DNA of 64,000 bases, taken from the NCBI RefSeq assembly GCF_036322705.1, contig NZ_AP027270.1:1117501-1181500 (forward strand), read 5' to 3'. Shown in pieces: positions 9,984 through 18,470 of the stretch. This DNA is from Maricaulis maris. Its GTDB lineage: Bacteria; Pseudomonadota; Alphaproteobacteria; Caulobacterales; Maricaulaceae. The stretch's first letter is position 1; the number at the start of each line of letters is the position of its first letter. The notes below the pieces were generated by a model. It made no database searches and was not told the DNA's origin. It was given only the letters and a program-made list of their open reading frames with translations. Both the position numbers and the translations under genes were made by a program.

Positions 9984-11767
9984 GCCACAGTCCTCGAGGA
10001 CATTCGACGGACAGGGCTAAGCGGATTCTCGGCCATGCGCGATTGGGGCTTGGACGGCAGCAGCGTCTCGCGCTGGATATCCATGATATCGGCGAAAATT
10101 GCCTCGGATGTTGGCCAGCGACCGGCCCCCTTGCCGAATACGCCGAGCTGGCCGGTTGGCAGGTTGAGCAGGGCGCCATTGCCTTCATTGACCAGGCCAG
10201 CCAGCGGATGGTCCGGCGCGAGCGCGCGAATTTCCACGCGGGCCTCGACACCGCCGTCCGCATTGGTCCCGCACCAGGCGACTTGCTTGAAAACCAGGCC
10301 TTGTTCATTGACCGCCGCGATCCGGTCTGCGGACAGGTCGCTCAGGCTTTCGCGGCTGATCTGGTCGGGGTGGAGGCCGACGCCGAAGGCATGTCGCACC
10401 AGAATGGCGAGCTTGTCGGCCGCGTCATGGCCATCGATATCGGCACTGGGATCGGCCTCGGCAAATCCGAGCCGCTGGGCTTCTGCGACAGCCTCTGCGA
10501 GAGGAACGCCCTTGCCCAGCTGGCCGAGGACGAAGTTGCAGGTCCCGTTGAGCACGCCTTCCACCGAGAGCAGGGTCTCGCCGGCGACGACCAGGTCCAC
10601 CAATTCCAGGATCGGGACCCCGCCGCCGATCGTTGCGGAGTATCGCAATGACCGGCCGGCCGCCTCGGCGAGGTCGTGCAGGCGTTCGAAGTCGAGCGCG
10701 AGGACGGCCTTGTTGGCGGTGACCAGGTGGGCGCCCTCGCGCAGGACACTCTGGGACAGGGCACGGGCGAGGGACGTGCCGCCAATCGTTTCCACAACAA
10801 TGTCCGGCTCTCCGGCCAGCGCCTTGGCGGGGTCGGCGGTGAAGCGGAGCGCTGTCGGAGCGCTGGCCTGGTGATGGCCCGGATCGCGGACCAGGACCGG
10901 GTTGAGGGTGAAGCGTCCGGGATGAGCAAGGAGGTGCGAGCACACGCCGGCGCCGACCGCGCCATGGCCAAGCACCGCGACCTTGAGCGGCGCCATCTCG
11001 AGCCCGTCGCCTTCACGCTTGGCGACGGCGGCGATCCGCGTCGCATAGGGGCGGCCCAGCGCCGCGACCTCGATCACCACATCCTGTTCCTTGGCCCGTG
11101 TGATGGCCTTGTCCTGGACCAGACCCCGGCTGACCTTGGCGGCCTCGTCATAATCGAGCTGGTCCAAACGCTTGGCATTGGCGACCTTGGCCGGATCATC
11201 GGTATAGACCCCGTCGACATCCTTGATCAGCCGGACCCGGTCGGCGCCCAGCCAATGGGCGAATTCGACCGCGGTCAGATCCGTGCCACCCCGACCCAGG
11301 GTAACCGGTCCGTCCACGCCTTCGCCGAAGAAACCCGGCGCCACGATCACATCGACCGATGCAAAGCGCGCCAGGACCCGTTCGGCATCCAGCCCCGTCA
11401 GGTTGGCGTCGAGAGCCTCGCCGTCTGCCTTCAATCCCATCTCGTGAGGGTCCATGACGGCAGCAGGGATGCCCGAACGTTCCAGCGCGAGACCCATCAG
11501 GGCCGCCGATTTGAGTTCGCCGCAGCGGACGAGGCGGGCCAGAAGGGCGTCGCTACAGCCCTGGCCGACATCATCGCCAACACCGAACAGGGCATCGGTC
11601 TCGCCATCCAGGGCCGAGACCACGGCGACGACTTTCTCGCCGACGCGGACATGCCGGTAGATCTCATGGGCGGCACGGGCATAGTCGTCGGGTTTGAAGA
11701 GGACGGAGCTGCCGAATTTGAGCACGCTGAGTTTGAGGGGTCGGCTGGGTTGGTCTGGCAAGGCCAT
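9980..11767 (-). CDS. thrA: Compact bifunctional aspartate kinase-homoserine dehydrogenase
   Basis: With the start at MALPDQPSRP (ATG at 11767, preceded by AAGGA) the protein has 595 residues. Upstream in-frame sequence belongs to the attenuator region and is not coding in this frame. Residues 1-240 form an aspartokinase-type amino-acid kinase domain (LKFGSSVLF, VVAVVSALDGETD, TLGRGGTDLTAVEFAH, DVDGVYTDDP). Residues 250-595 form homoserine dehydrogenase (VAVLGHGAVGAGV, VTANKAVLALDF, ATIGGGVPILE, ADIDGHDAADKLAIL with the catalytic Lys). Classical ThrA is about 820 residues with ACT domains between the two enzymes; none is evident here, so allosteric feedback by threonine may be absent. Kinase activity is inferred; the usual KFGGTS is altered to KFGSSV. 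Confidence 0.9.
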   Translation of the reverse strand: MALPDQPSRPLKLSVLKFGSSVLFKPDDYARAAHEIYRHVRVGEKVVAVVSALDGETDALFGVGDDVGQGCSDALLARLVRCGELKSAALMGLALERSGIPAAVMDPHEMGLKADGEALDANLTGLDAERVLARFASVDVIVAPGFFGEGVDGPVTLGRGGTDLTAVEFAHWLGADRVRLIKDVDGVYTDDPAKVANAKRLDQLDYDEAAKVSRGLVQDKAITRAKEQDVVIEVAALGRPYATRIAAVAKREGDGLEMAPLKVAVLGHGAVGAGVCSHLLAHPGRFTLNPVLVRDPGHHQASAPTALRFTADPAKALAGEPDIVVETIGGTSLARALSQSVLREGAHLVTANKAVLALDFERLHDLAEAAGRSLRYSATIGGGVPILELVDLVVAGETLLSVEGVLNGTCNFVLGQLGKGVPLAEAVAEAQRLGFAEADPSADIDGHDAADKLAILVRHAFGVGLHPDQISRESLSDLSADRIAAVNEQGLVFKQVAWCGTNADGGVEARVEIRALAPDHPLAGLVNEGNGALLNLPTGQLGVFGKGAGRWPTSEAIFADIMDIQRETLLPSKPQSRMAENPLSPVRRMSSRTVA

Positions 11768-11842
11768 GGGTCGGGTCCTTCGGGTCGGGTCGTGAAACTG
11801 TGAGGTCTGGGATGGGTCTGGGTCTGGGTGAAAATCGGGCAC

Positions 11843-11873
11843 AAAAAAACCCGCTCGCCGGACGGGGAGCGGG
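11843..11873 (-). terminator. thr operon attenuator terminator
   Basis: On the minus strand the stem CCCGCTC / GAGCGGG with a 10-nt loop (11850-11873) is followed directly by seven T residues (11843-11849). It lies 76 nt before the thrA start and about 30 nt after the leader-peptide stop codon. That geometry is typical of transcription attenuation controlled by ribosome position on the leader ORF. Confidence 0.85.
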
Positions 11874-11901
11874 ATGGGTGTGTTGCGGTGATCTGGTTCC
11901 G

Positions 11902-12051
11902 CTACGCCACGCCGGCCGCCCCCCTGGTCCAGGAGGTGGTCATGGTAATCATGGTGGTGGTACCGAGGCCGCCAAGGAGGGCGCAGCCGGTCGTCACCGA
12001 ACCCGGACGGGTCGGCTGGCGGCGGCTGATCATGTCCATGGCGACGGCCAT
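11902..12051 (-). CDS. thrL: thr operon leader peptide
   Basis: A 49-residue ORF begins MAVAMDMISRR with GAGGA 9 nt before the ATG (12051). Near its end comes the control segment GTTTMITMTTSWTRG. Eight of the last 20 residues before RG are Thr or Ile, with Met also enriched; all three amino acids derive from the aspartate pathway. The peptide ends 28 nt before the attenuator hairpin. Starvation for Thr (or Ile/Met) would stall the ribosome on the run and prevent terminator formation, raising thrABC expression. A shorter version starting at MITMTTSW is possible but has no ribosome-binding site. The arrangement is like E. coli thrL; the sequence itself is not similar. Confidence 0.8.
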   Translation of the reverse strand: MAVAMDMISRRQPTRPGSVTTGCALLGGLGTTTMITMTTSWTRGAAGVA

Positions 12052-12357
12052 ATCGACTAATCCTCGGAAGCGCGGGGACAGCAAAAATGCTGCGCATGCA
12101 AAGTTCACTGACAAGAAATGCGCAAAAATTTCTCTCCGTCAAACCATTTCTGGCATGTTTTCTGTAATTTGCTGCCGGAAGCCCGATGTGCAGGCATGTT
12201 TTTCTCCGCACAGGCGAAGCCGCTGCGCCGGTTTCACCAGCCGCCGCGCATCACGAAGCCGGTCTGTCGTGCGGGGTGGCAGGAAGCGGTCAGCACGGGC
12301 ATTCTGCCCGTCATGGGGCGATCGCGGAAACGGATCCGGGCGCCGGGAGGACGCGTC
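12052..12357. other. Divergent intergenic region (thr promoter side and small membrane-protein gene)
   Basis: This gap lies between the thr leader (minus strand) and the gene at 12358 (plus strand). It should hold the thr operon promoter, but no convincing -35/-10 pair stands out. The ORF reading through here on the plus strand (from 12118) has no ribosome-binding site and composition unlike a protein, so it was not called. Confidence 0.5.
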
Positions 12358-12768
12358 ATGCTCCGTATCATTCTGGCCGTTTTCGGGGGCGTCATCGCCG
12401 GCGGTGTTGCAACCGCCTTGCTGGAGGCGCTGGGTTATGTCGCCTTTCCCCTGCCGGAAGGGCTTTTTCCGACGGATCTGAGTGATGGCGACGCTGTCCG
12501 GGCGGCTCTGGCGGCGGTGCCCGACATCAATCGTCTCGCTGTGGTGGCTGCCTGGGGCGGGGGCGCCCTTGTCGCCGGCTTTGTGACGACCCTGCTGGCG
12601 CGGTCGAGCCATCAAGCTCTGGCCATGCTGGCCGGTGGCGGCTTGCTGTTTGCCGGCCTGAGCAACCTCATCTACACGCCGAGCCCGCTGTGGATGTGGG
12701 CCCTGGGGCTAGCTGTCTTCCTGCCGATGGCCTGGCTCGGTTATCGCCTGGCGCCAAAGCGCAGCTAG
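12358..12768 (+). CDS. Small four-helix membrane protein of unknown function
   Basis: The protein has 136 residues from the ATG at 12358, which has GGGAGGA 7 nt upstream. Four hydrophobic stretches are visible: MLRIILAVFGGVIAGGVATA at the start, LAVVAAWGGGALVAGFVTTL, ALAMLAGGGLLFAGLSNLIY, and LWMWALGLAVFLPMAWLGY at the end. It has the look of a small inner-membrane protein; I recognise no named family. It is transcribed alone and followed by a bidirectional terminator shared with pckA. A longer reading from 12118 would add an implausible Arg/Pro-rich extension. Confidence 0.75.
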   Translation: MLRIILAVFGGVIAGGVATALLEALGYVAFPLPEGLFPTDLSDGDAVRAALAAVPDINRLAVVAAWGGGALVAGFVTTLLARSSHQALAMLAGGGLLFAGLSNLIYTPSPLWMWALGLAVFLPMAWLGYRLAPKRS

Positions 12769-12795
12769 GTCGTCGGGTCAGACCCAACAAAAAAA

Positions 12796-12820
12796 AAGCC
12801 CCGACCGATGGGCGGGGCTT
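12796..12820. terminator. Bidirectional terminator between the convergent small membrane-protein gene and pckA
   Basis: The stem AAGCCCCG / CGGGGCTT has a 9-nt loop. A run of nine A residues precedes it (a U-tract for the minus-strand pckA transcript) and TTTCTC follows on the plus strand. It sits 26 nt after the pckA stop codon. Confidence 0.82.
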
Positions 12821-12846
12821 TCTCGTGTCTGCGACCCGCTGGGGGC

Positions 12847-14460
12847 TTATTCGGCCGCCGTCAGCTCGCGCACCTTCGGGGCCGCGGCGCGAACATAGGG
12901 CGCGACATGGTCTTCGAAGGTTTTGAAGTTCTCGTTGAACATGGCGACCAGCGACGCCGCGCGGGCGTCATAGGCGGCCTTGTCGGCCCAGGTTGAACGC
13001 GGGTCGAGAATGCCGGAGTCCACACCCTCCACCGCGATCGGCACCATGAAGCCGAAATTCGGATCCTCACGGAAGGCGGCGCCATTGAGCGAGCCATCCA
13101 GGGCGGCATTGAGCAGGGCGCGGGTGGCCTTGATCGGCATGCGATTGCCGGTGCCATAGGCGCCGCCGGTCCAACCGGTATTGACCAGCCAGCAATCGAC
13201 ATCGTGCTGGGCGATCAGCTCGCGCAGCAGGGCCCCGTATTCGGACGGGTGGCGCGGCATGAAGGGCGCACCGAAACAGGTCGAGAAGGTGGCGGACGGC
13301 TCGGTCACGCCTTTCTCGGTGCCAGCGACCTTGGCGGTGTAGCCGGACAGGAAGTGGTACATGGCCTGGGCCGGGCTCAGCTTGGCGATCGGCGGCATGA
13401 TGCCGAAAGCATCGCAGGTCAGCATGATGACATTCTTGGGATGCCCGCAGCGACCGGTCTCCGAGGCGTTCGGGATGGCCGAGAGCGGATAGGCACCGCG
13501 GCTGTTCTCCGCGAGGCTGTCATCGTCGAGGTCAAGGACGCGGGTCTGCGGGTCCATGACGACGTTTTCCAGCACCGTGCCCCACATTTTCGTGGTGGCG
13601 TGGATTTCCGGTTCGGCCTCGGCCGAAAGGCGGATCATCTTGGCGTAGCAACCGCCCTCGAAATTGAACAGGCCGTTTTCCGACCAGCCATGCTCGTCAT
13701 CGCCGATCAGCGTGCGGCTGGCATCGGCCGAGAGTGTCGTCTTGCCGGTCCCGGACAGGCCGAAGAAGATCGCGGCATCGCTGCCGTCTTCCTTGGCGTT
13801 GACCGAGCAATGCATCGGCATGATGCCCTTGGCCGGCAGCAGGTAGTTGAGAATGGTGAAGACCGATTTCTTGGTCTCGCCGGCATAGGAAGTGCCGCCG
13901 ATCAGCACCATGCGGCGCTCGAAATCGACACCGATCACGGTTTCCGAACGGCAGCCATGTCGGGCCGGATCAGCTTTGAAGCTGGGCAGGTTGATGATGG
14001 TGAACTCGGCCTCGAAACCGGCATACTCATCGGCCGCGGGAACGCGCAGGAGATGGCGGATGAAGAGCGAGTGCCAGGCCAGCTCGTTGACCACGCGCAC
14101 CGGCAGGCGGTGGTCGAGGTCGGCGCCGCCGAACAATTGCTGGACGAAGAGTTCCTTGCCAGCCATGTGCGCCTGGAAGTCGGTCCACAGCGCGTCGAAA
14201 TGCTGCGGGCTGATCTCGGCGTTATTATCCCACCAGACCTGGCTTTCGGTCTCGCTGTCGCGGACCGTGAACTTGTCCTTGGCCGAGCGGCCGGTATGGG
14301 CGCCGGTCTTGACCACAAGGGCGCCACCTTCGGCGACCTCGGCCTCACCGCGGCGCACCGCTTCTTCATAGAGACGCGGCTCATTCCAGTTGAGATTGAT
14401 GGTCCCGGCCTGGATTCCCAGTGCGTCGAGACCGCCATCAAGACGTTCGGACTTGGACAT
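12847..14460 (-). CDS. pckA: Phosphoenolpyruvate carboxykinase (ATP)
   Basis: The protein has 537 residues, the standard size. It decarboxylates and phosphorylates oxaloacetate to phosphoenolpyruvate, the first step of gluconeogenesis. The kinase-1a motif [14 protein letters not shown] is near residue 233, with the Mn/oxaloacetate region [20 protein letters not shown] and the C-terminal [19 protein letters not shown] also present. It is a single-gene unit. It complements the pyruvate carboxylase gene at the other end of the window: the two enzymes run the pyruvate-oxaloacetate-PEP node. The start ATG at 14460 has no strong ribosome-binding site but matches the usual N-terminus. Confidence 0.97.
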   Translation of the reverse strand: MSKSERLDGGLDALGIQAGTINLNWNEPRLYEEAVRRGEAEVAEGGALVVKTGAHTGRSAKDKFTVRDSETESQVWWDNNAEISPQHFDALWTDFQAHMAGKELFVQQLFGGADLDHRLPVRVVNELAWHSLFIRHLLRVPAADEYAGFEAEFTIINLPSFKADPARHGCRSETVIGVDFERRMVLIGGTSYAGETKKSVFTILNYLLPAKGIMPMHCSVNAKEDGSDAAIFFGLSGTGKTTLSADASRTLIGDDEHGWSENGLFNFEGGCYAKMIRLSAEAEPEIHATTKMWGTVLENVVMDPQTRVLDLDDDSLAENSRGAYPLSAIPNASETGRCGHPKNVIMLTCDAFGIMPPIAKLSPAQAMYHFLSGYTAKVAGTEKGVTEPSATFSTCFGAPFMPRHPSEYGALLRELIAQHDVDCWLVNTGWTGGAYGTGNRMPIKATRALLNAALDGSLNGAAFREDPNFGFMVPIAVEGVDSGILDPRSTWADKAAYDARAASLVAMFNENFKTFEDHVAPYVRAAAPKVRELTAAE

Positions 14461-14697
14461 GTTTTTTCCTTACCCCAGTGCGCCCGCAACGCTTTGATCG
14501 TGCGCTGTCGGGCTGGACACCCGTTCACCCGGAGAGCGCCCCGAAACGGGGCAAGGCCGGGCCTTCCTTCGACGGCGGTCGCAAGTCGCTTGCCAGTCCC
14601 GCCAAATGCTCATGGTATGGGGCCGGTAGCAGATCGACCGTGTCCGGAAAAGCCAAAAAGGCACGGTCCAAATTCGCAACAGAGGTGGTTGAAGTTC

Positions 14698-15804
14698 ATG
14701 TTATCGCGAACATTATTTCTGGTGATTGCAAATTTTTCTTTTCTTTGCAGCAACATCGCGGAGGCTCAGCCTGTGCCCATCATGCAAGAGCAGAAATCCC
14801 ATTTTCTTCAACTCGCGCTCGACTGCGTTGACCGCGAATACCCGAACAAGATTTCGCACGTGCTGCAGTCCGACTCGGACGCCCGCACCCCGCGCGACAT
14901 GCATCCGGCTTTCTATGGTTGCTATGACTGGCATTCCGCCGTGCACGGACATTGGCTGATCGTTCGCCTGTTGCGGGGCGGGCTGGACGCGGACGTAGAT
15001 GCCGCAGCGACGGCGGCGCTCGACGGGCATCTGAATGCGCAGGCGATCGCCGGCGAGATCGCCTATTTTGACGGTGAGGGGACCGCTTCGTTCGAACGCC
15101 CCTACGGGCTTGCCTGGTTGCTGCAACTGGGCCTGGAGCTGCGCGAGTGGGATGATCCGCGTGCTGCGCGATGGTCAGAGGCGCTGGCGCCGCTCGAGCA
15201 GGTCGTCGCCGATCGCTATCGCACCTGGCTCCCCAATCTCGCCTATCCGATCCGGATCGGCACACACAACCAGTCGGCCTTCGGTTTCGCCCTGGCGCTC
15301 GACTGGGCCCGGACGGTCGGGGATGCGGAACTGGAGACCCTGCTGGTCGAGACCAGCTTGCGTTTCCATCTCGAGGACCGGGCTTGCCCGATCAGCTATG
15401 AGCCGTCTGGCGAGGATTTCCTCTCGCCTTGCCTGATGGAAGCCGACCTGATGCGCCGGATCCTGGACCAGGCCGCGTTCGATGACTGGCTGACCGGCTT
15501 CCTGCCGGACATTCCGCTCGACGGATCAGCCGACTGGCTGGAACCGGGCATTGTGCTGGACCCGAGTGACGGCAAGCTGGTTCATCTGGATGGCGTCAAT
15601 CTCTCGCGGGCCTGGAATCTCGAGGCTATCGCTTTTGCGCTGCCGTCGGGCGATGCACGCCGGTACAGCCTGCTCGCCGCATCGGCGCGCCATCTGGAGG
15701 TCGGCCTCGCCTCGGTGACGGGGGATGATTATGCCGGTGGCCACTGGCTGGCCAGTTTTGCGACCTATGCCGTGACCGGTCGGGCGGTCGAGTCGCCGCG
15801 CTAG
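14698..15804 (+). CDS. Exported DUF2891-family protein
   Basis: With the start at MLSRTLFLVIANFSFLCSN the protein has 368 residues and an N-terminal signal peptide probably cleaved after IAEA. The signature YGCYDWHSAVHGHWLIVRLL near residues 65-85 is typical of DUF2891. The remainder is alpha-helical and resembles alpha/alpha barrel folds, with further conserved-looking segments SFERPYGLAWLLQL and GTHNQSAFGFALALDWAR. The family has no established function. It is followed at once by the convergent pirin gene. Reading further upstream in frame only yields the antisense of pckA. Confidence 0.85.
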   Translation: MLSRTLFLVIANFSFLCSNIAEAQPVPIMQEQKSHFLQLALDCVDREYPNKISHVLQSDSDARTPRDMHPAFYGCYDWHSAVHGHWLIVRLLRGGLDADVDAAATAALDGHLNAQAIAGEIAYFDGEGTASFERPYGLAWLLQLGLELREWDDPRAARWSEALAPLEQVVADRYRTWLPNLAYPIRIGTHNQSAFGFALALDWARTVGDAELETLLVETSLRFHLEDRACPISYEPSGEDFLSPCLMEADLMRRILDQAAFDDWLTGFLPDIPLDGSADWLEPGIVLDPSDGKLVHLDGVNLSRAWNLEAIAFALPSGDARRYSLLAASARHLEVGLASVTGDDYAGGHWLASFATYAVTGRAVESPR

Positions 15805-15811
15805 ACCGGCC

Positions 15812-16705
15812 TCAGTCCGGCAGCGGAATATGCTCGCTCTCGCCCGGCGGCAGCCGGAAGCGGCCGTCGGCGGGGAAACCGGCCGCGGCCGCCGCGGTCC
15901 AGTCCTCGCGGGCCTGCTCGATCGCCTCGCGGCTCGACGCGACGAAATTCCAGTTGATATGGCGCGGGCCGAGCGGGTCGCCGCCGCACAGCATGACGCG
16001 GCTGTTGGCCTCGGCGACCAGTCGTCCGCCTGAGTTGTCAGCCAATACCGCCATCTCGCCGGGCGCGATCGGGGCGCCATCGAGCGTGGCCTTTCCCTCG
16101 ACAAGATAGACGGCCTTTTCGGTGTGTTCGATATCGAGCTCGACCGCGCTGCCAGCCGGAAGTAGGCCGTGCAGATAGAAGATGGGCGAGAAGACCTCGA
16201 CCGGGGCTTCATGACCCCAGGCGGTTCCCAGGATCAGGTTGAAACGCCCGCCGCCGCGCTCGAACGCGGGCAGGCTGGCGGCCTTGTGGTGGTGGAAGGC
16301 TGGCGGCATGTCCTGCAGGCTCTCCGGCAGGGCGACCCAGGTCTGGATTCCGAACATGCGGTGACCGGTCCGTCGTTCGGCATCCGGGGTGCGTTCGGAG
16401 TGCACCACGCCGCTTCCGGCCGTCATCCAGTTGACGTCACCTGGACGGATCACAAGGTCCTCGCCGAGACTGTCGCGATGACCAAGGGCGCCGTCGAACA
16501 GATAGGTCACGGTCGCCAGGCCGATATGCGGGTGAGGGCGGACGTCGATACCGTCGCCCGGCGCAAACTCGGCCGGTCCCATCTGGTCGAAGAAGATGAA
16601 GGGGCCGACCATGCGGCGTTTGGCATAGGGCAGGACGCGGCGGACTTCAAAGCCCCCCAGGTCACGGGTCTTGCCCGCGAATTGATGCTCGATGTGTTCG
16701 CCCAT
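15812..16705 (-). CDS. Pirin family protein
   Basis: The protein has 297 residues with the bicupin pirin layout. The N-terminal cupin carries the metal-binding His residues in DVRPHPHIGLATVTYLFDG and the later motif NWMTAGSGVVHSERTP. The C-terminal segment has the usual PIAPGEMAVL and DPLGPRHINWNFVASS. Pirins bind Fe(II); some act as quercetin dioxygenases and others as redox-linked regulators, and the sequence does not distinguish these. It is divergently oriented from the M28 peptidase gene, with about 100 bp between them. Confidence 0.93.
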   Translation of the reverse strand: MGEHIEHQFAGKTRDLGGFEVRRVLPYAKRRMVGPFIFFDQMGPAEFAPGDGIDVRPHPHIGLATVTYLFDGALGHRDSLGEDLVIRPGDVNWMTAGSGVVHSERTPDAERRTGHRMFGIQTWVALPESLQDMPPAFHHHKAASLPAFERGGGRFNLILGTAWGHEAPVEVFSPIFYLHGLLPAGSAVELDIEHTEKAVYLVEGKATLDGAPIAPGEMAVLADNSGGRLVAEANSRVMLCGGDPLGPRHINWNFVASSREAIEQAREDWTAAAAAGFPADGRFRLPPGESEHIPLPD

Positions 16706-16809
16706 CTCCGGGCCTCCGACTGATCATGGCAGCGCGACCTCACAGTCGCGTGGCTTGCGCCCGCCGCTGCGGGCTTCATAGTGTCTGATAAATGTGTCGG
16801 GAGGACTTC

Positions 16810-18234
16810 ATGAAATCAATTATCGCGCTCGGAATGACAGTGTTTCTGTCTGCGGAGACACTCGCCCAAGCCTCGTTCGAACTGCCGGCCGACAAGGCTG
16901 CGACGGCGCAGGGGCTGGTCGAGACGGCGCTGGAAAGCGACCTCGCCTACGAGATCGTTGAATCGCTGACAACGCAGGTCGGCCCGCGTCTGGCCGGCTC
17001 GGAAGCTGAAGCCCGGGGACGGGCCTGGGGCGAAGCGCTCGGGCGCGAGCTCGGTTTCGACCGGGTCAGCATCGAGGAATTCACCATGCCCTACTGGGAG
17101 CGCGGCGAGATGGAGATCGTCATGACCGCCCCCTATGAGCAGGCCCTGTACGGGTCGGCCCTCGGCGGTTCGGGACGCTCCCCGCGGCTCGGCGCGGTGA
17201 ATGCGGAGATCGTCTATTTCCGCAATATCGACGCGCTCACCGCAATCGAGGACGGTGCGCTGGACGGCAAGATTGCCTTTGTCGACGGTGATCCCATGGT
17301 GGCGTCGCAGACCGGCGCCGGCTACGGCCCGAGCAACCAGCGCCGCCGGATTGGCTGGCAGCATGCCGAGCGCGGCGGGGCTGATGCCCTGGTGGTGCGT
17401 TCGGTCGGTTCGGACAGCCACCGCATGCCGCATACCGGCATGATGAGCTCGATGGATGGCGAATGGGCCGACATCCCGGTAATCGCGATCTCCAATCCGG
17501 ACGCCGATCATCTGCGCCGCCTGCACAATTCCGGTCAGGACATCGAGATGCGGATCCGCTCCACCGCCGGTTGGCGCGGTGAGGTCAGCAGCGGCAATGT
17601 CGTGCTCGACCTGATCGGACGCGAGAATCCCGAGGAGATCGTCCTGATCGGCGGCCATCTCGACAGCTGGGACCAGGGGACGGGTGCGGTCGATGACGGC
17701 GCCGGCGTCGCCATCACCACGGCCGCGGCCGCCCTGATCGCGCAGCTGCCCGAGCGTCCGCGCCGGACGATCCGCGTCGTCATGTTCGGGGCCGAGGAAG
17801 TCGGCCTGCTGGGCGCGCGCGCCTATGCCGAGCAGCATGCCGATGAAGTCGACAACCACGTCTTGGCCACCGAGTCCGACTTCGGCGCGCGCTCGATCTG
17901 GCAGCTGGTCTCGAATGTGTCGGAAGAGGGCACGCCGGCCATTGACGCCGTGGGCGGTATTATCGGCCCGCTCGGCATCATCCGCGGCGGTTCCGATGTG
18001 CCCGGTGGCGGCCCCGATATCATTCCTCTGGCCATGATGGGCGTACCCACCGTGCGCCTGAACCAGGACGGGACCGACTATTTCGATCTGCACCACACGC
18101 CGGATGACACGCTCGACAAGATCGATCCCGACGAGCTGGCCCAGAATGTCGCCGCCTATGCCGCGCTGGTCTATCTGGCCGCCGAGCTGGACGTCGATTT
18201 CCGCACCCGTGACAGCGCCTCCGCAGACGAGTAG
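16810..18234 (+). CDS. Secreted M28-family zinc metallopeptidase
   Basis: The protein has 474 residues from the ATG at 16810, chosen over the ATG at 16792 because GGGAGGA lies between them at the right spacing. An N-terminal signal peptide (MKSIIALGMTVFLSAETLAQ) directs export. A PA-like insert (IAFVDGDPM, ADIPVIAISNPDADHL) precedes the M28 catalytic domain. Zinc ligands and catalytic residues are visible in LIGGHLDSWDQG, AVDDGAGV, FGAEEVGLLGA, ATESDFGARS and DLHHTPDDTLDKID. It is likely an aminopeptidase or carboxypeptidase in the periplasm or outside. It is followed by a clear terminator. Confidence 0.93.
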   Translation: MKSIIALGMTVFLSAETLAQASFELPADKAATAQGLVETALESDLAYEIVESLTTQVGPRLAGSEAEARGRAWGEALGRELGFDRVSIEEFTMPYWERGEMEIVMTAPYEQALYGSALGGSGRSPRLGAVNAEIVYFRNIDALTAIEDGALDGKIAFVDGDPMVASQTGAGYGPSNQRRRIGWQHAERGGADALVVRSVGSDSHRMPHTGMMSSMDGEWADIPVIAISNPDADHLRRLHNSGQDIEMRIRSTAGWRGEVSSGNVVLDLIGRENPEEIVLIGGHLDSWDQGTGAVDDGAGVAITTAAAALIAQLPERPRRTIRVVMFGAEEVGLLGARAYAEQHADEVDNHVLATESDFGARSIWQLVSNVSEEGTPAIDAVGGIIGPLGIIRGGSDVPGGGPDIIPLAMMGVPTVRLNQDGTDYFDLHHTPDDTLDKIDPDELAQNVAAYAALVYLAAELDVDFRTRDSASADE

Positions 18235-18267
18235 CGGTTACACGCCACGGTGAACGTCACGACGAGG

Positions 18268-18306
18268 CGAGCGGGCTACCGATGGTGGCCCGCTCGTTTC
18301 GTTTTG
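18268..18306 (+). terminator. Intrinsic terminator after the M28 peptidase gene
   Basis: A 9-bp stem CGAGCGGGC / GCCCGCTCG with an 11-nt loop (18268-18296) is followed by TTTCGTTTTG. It is positioned 34 nt after the stop codon. Confidence 0.8.
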
Positions 18307-18470
18307 CCCCTGTTTCGCCCAGATTGATCCTGAATTCTCCGCAAACGGTCGCGCTTTCGACGTATTGGCGAACTACCCCTTAACCATTCGGGCGCTGGGG
18401 GCGTCGGATGCGAGGGATAACAGCCAACCCGGCCACGGACCCGAAAAGGGATCGGCCGACGGGGGATCTG

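Noticed and set aside
11768-12211. N-terminal extension of thrA with a His-rich segment
   Set aside because: It is the attenuator and leader region read in the thrA frame; the AAGGA and ATG at 11767 fit the kinase domain start.
12118-12357. Plus-strand ORF start at 12118 for the small membrane protein
   Set aside because: No ribosome-binding site; the extension is Arg/Pro/Cys-rich and the site at 12358 has GGGAGGA.
13204-14697. Long upstream extension of the DUF2891 frame
   Set aside because: It is antisense to pckA, with no domain features; a signal peptide begins at 14698.
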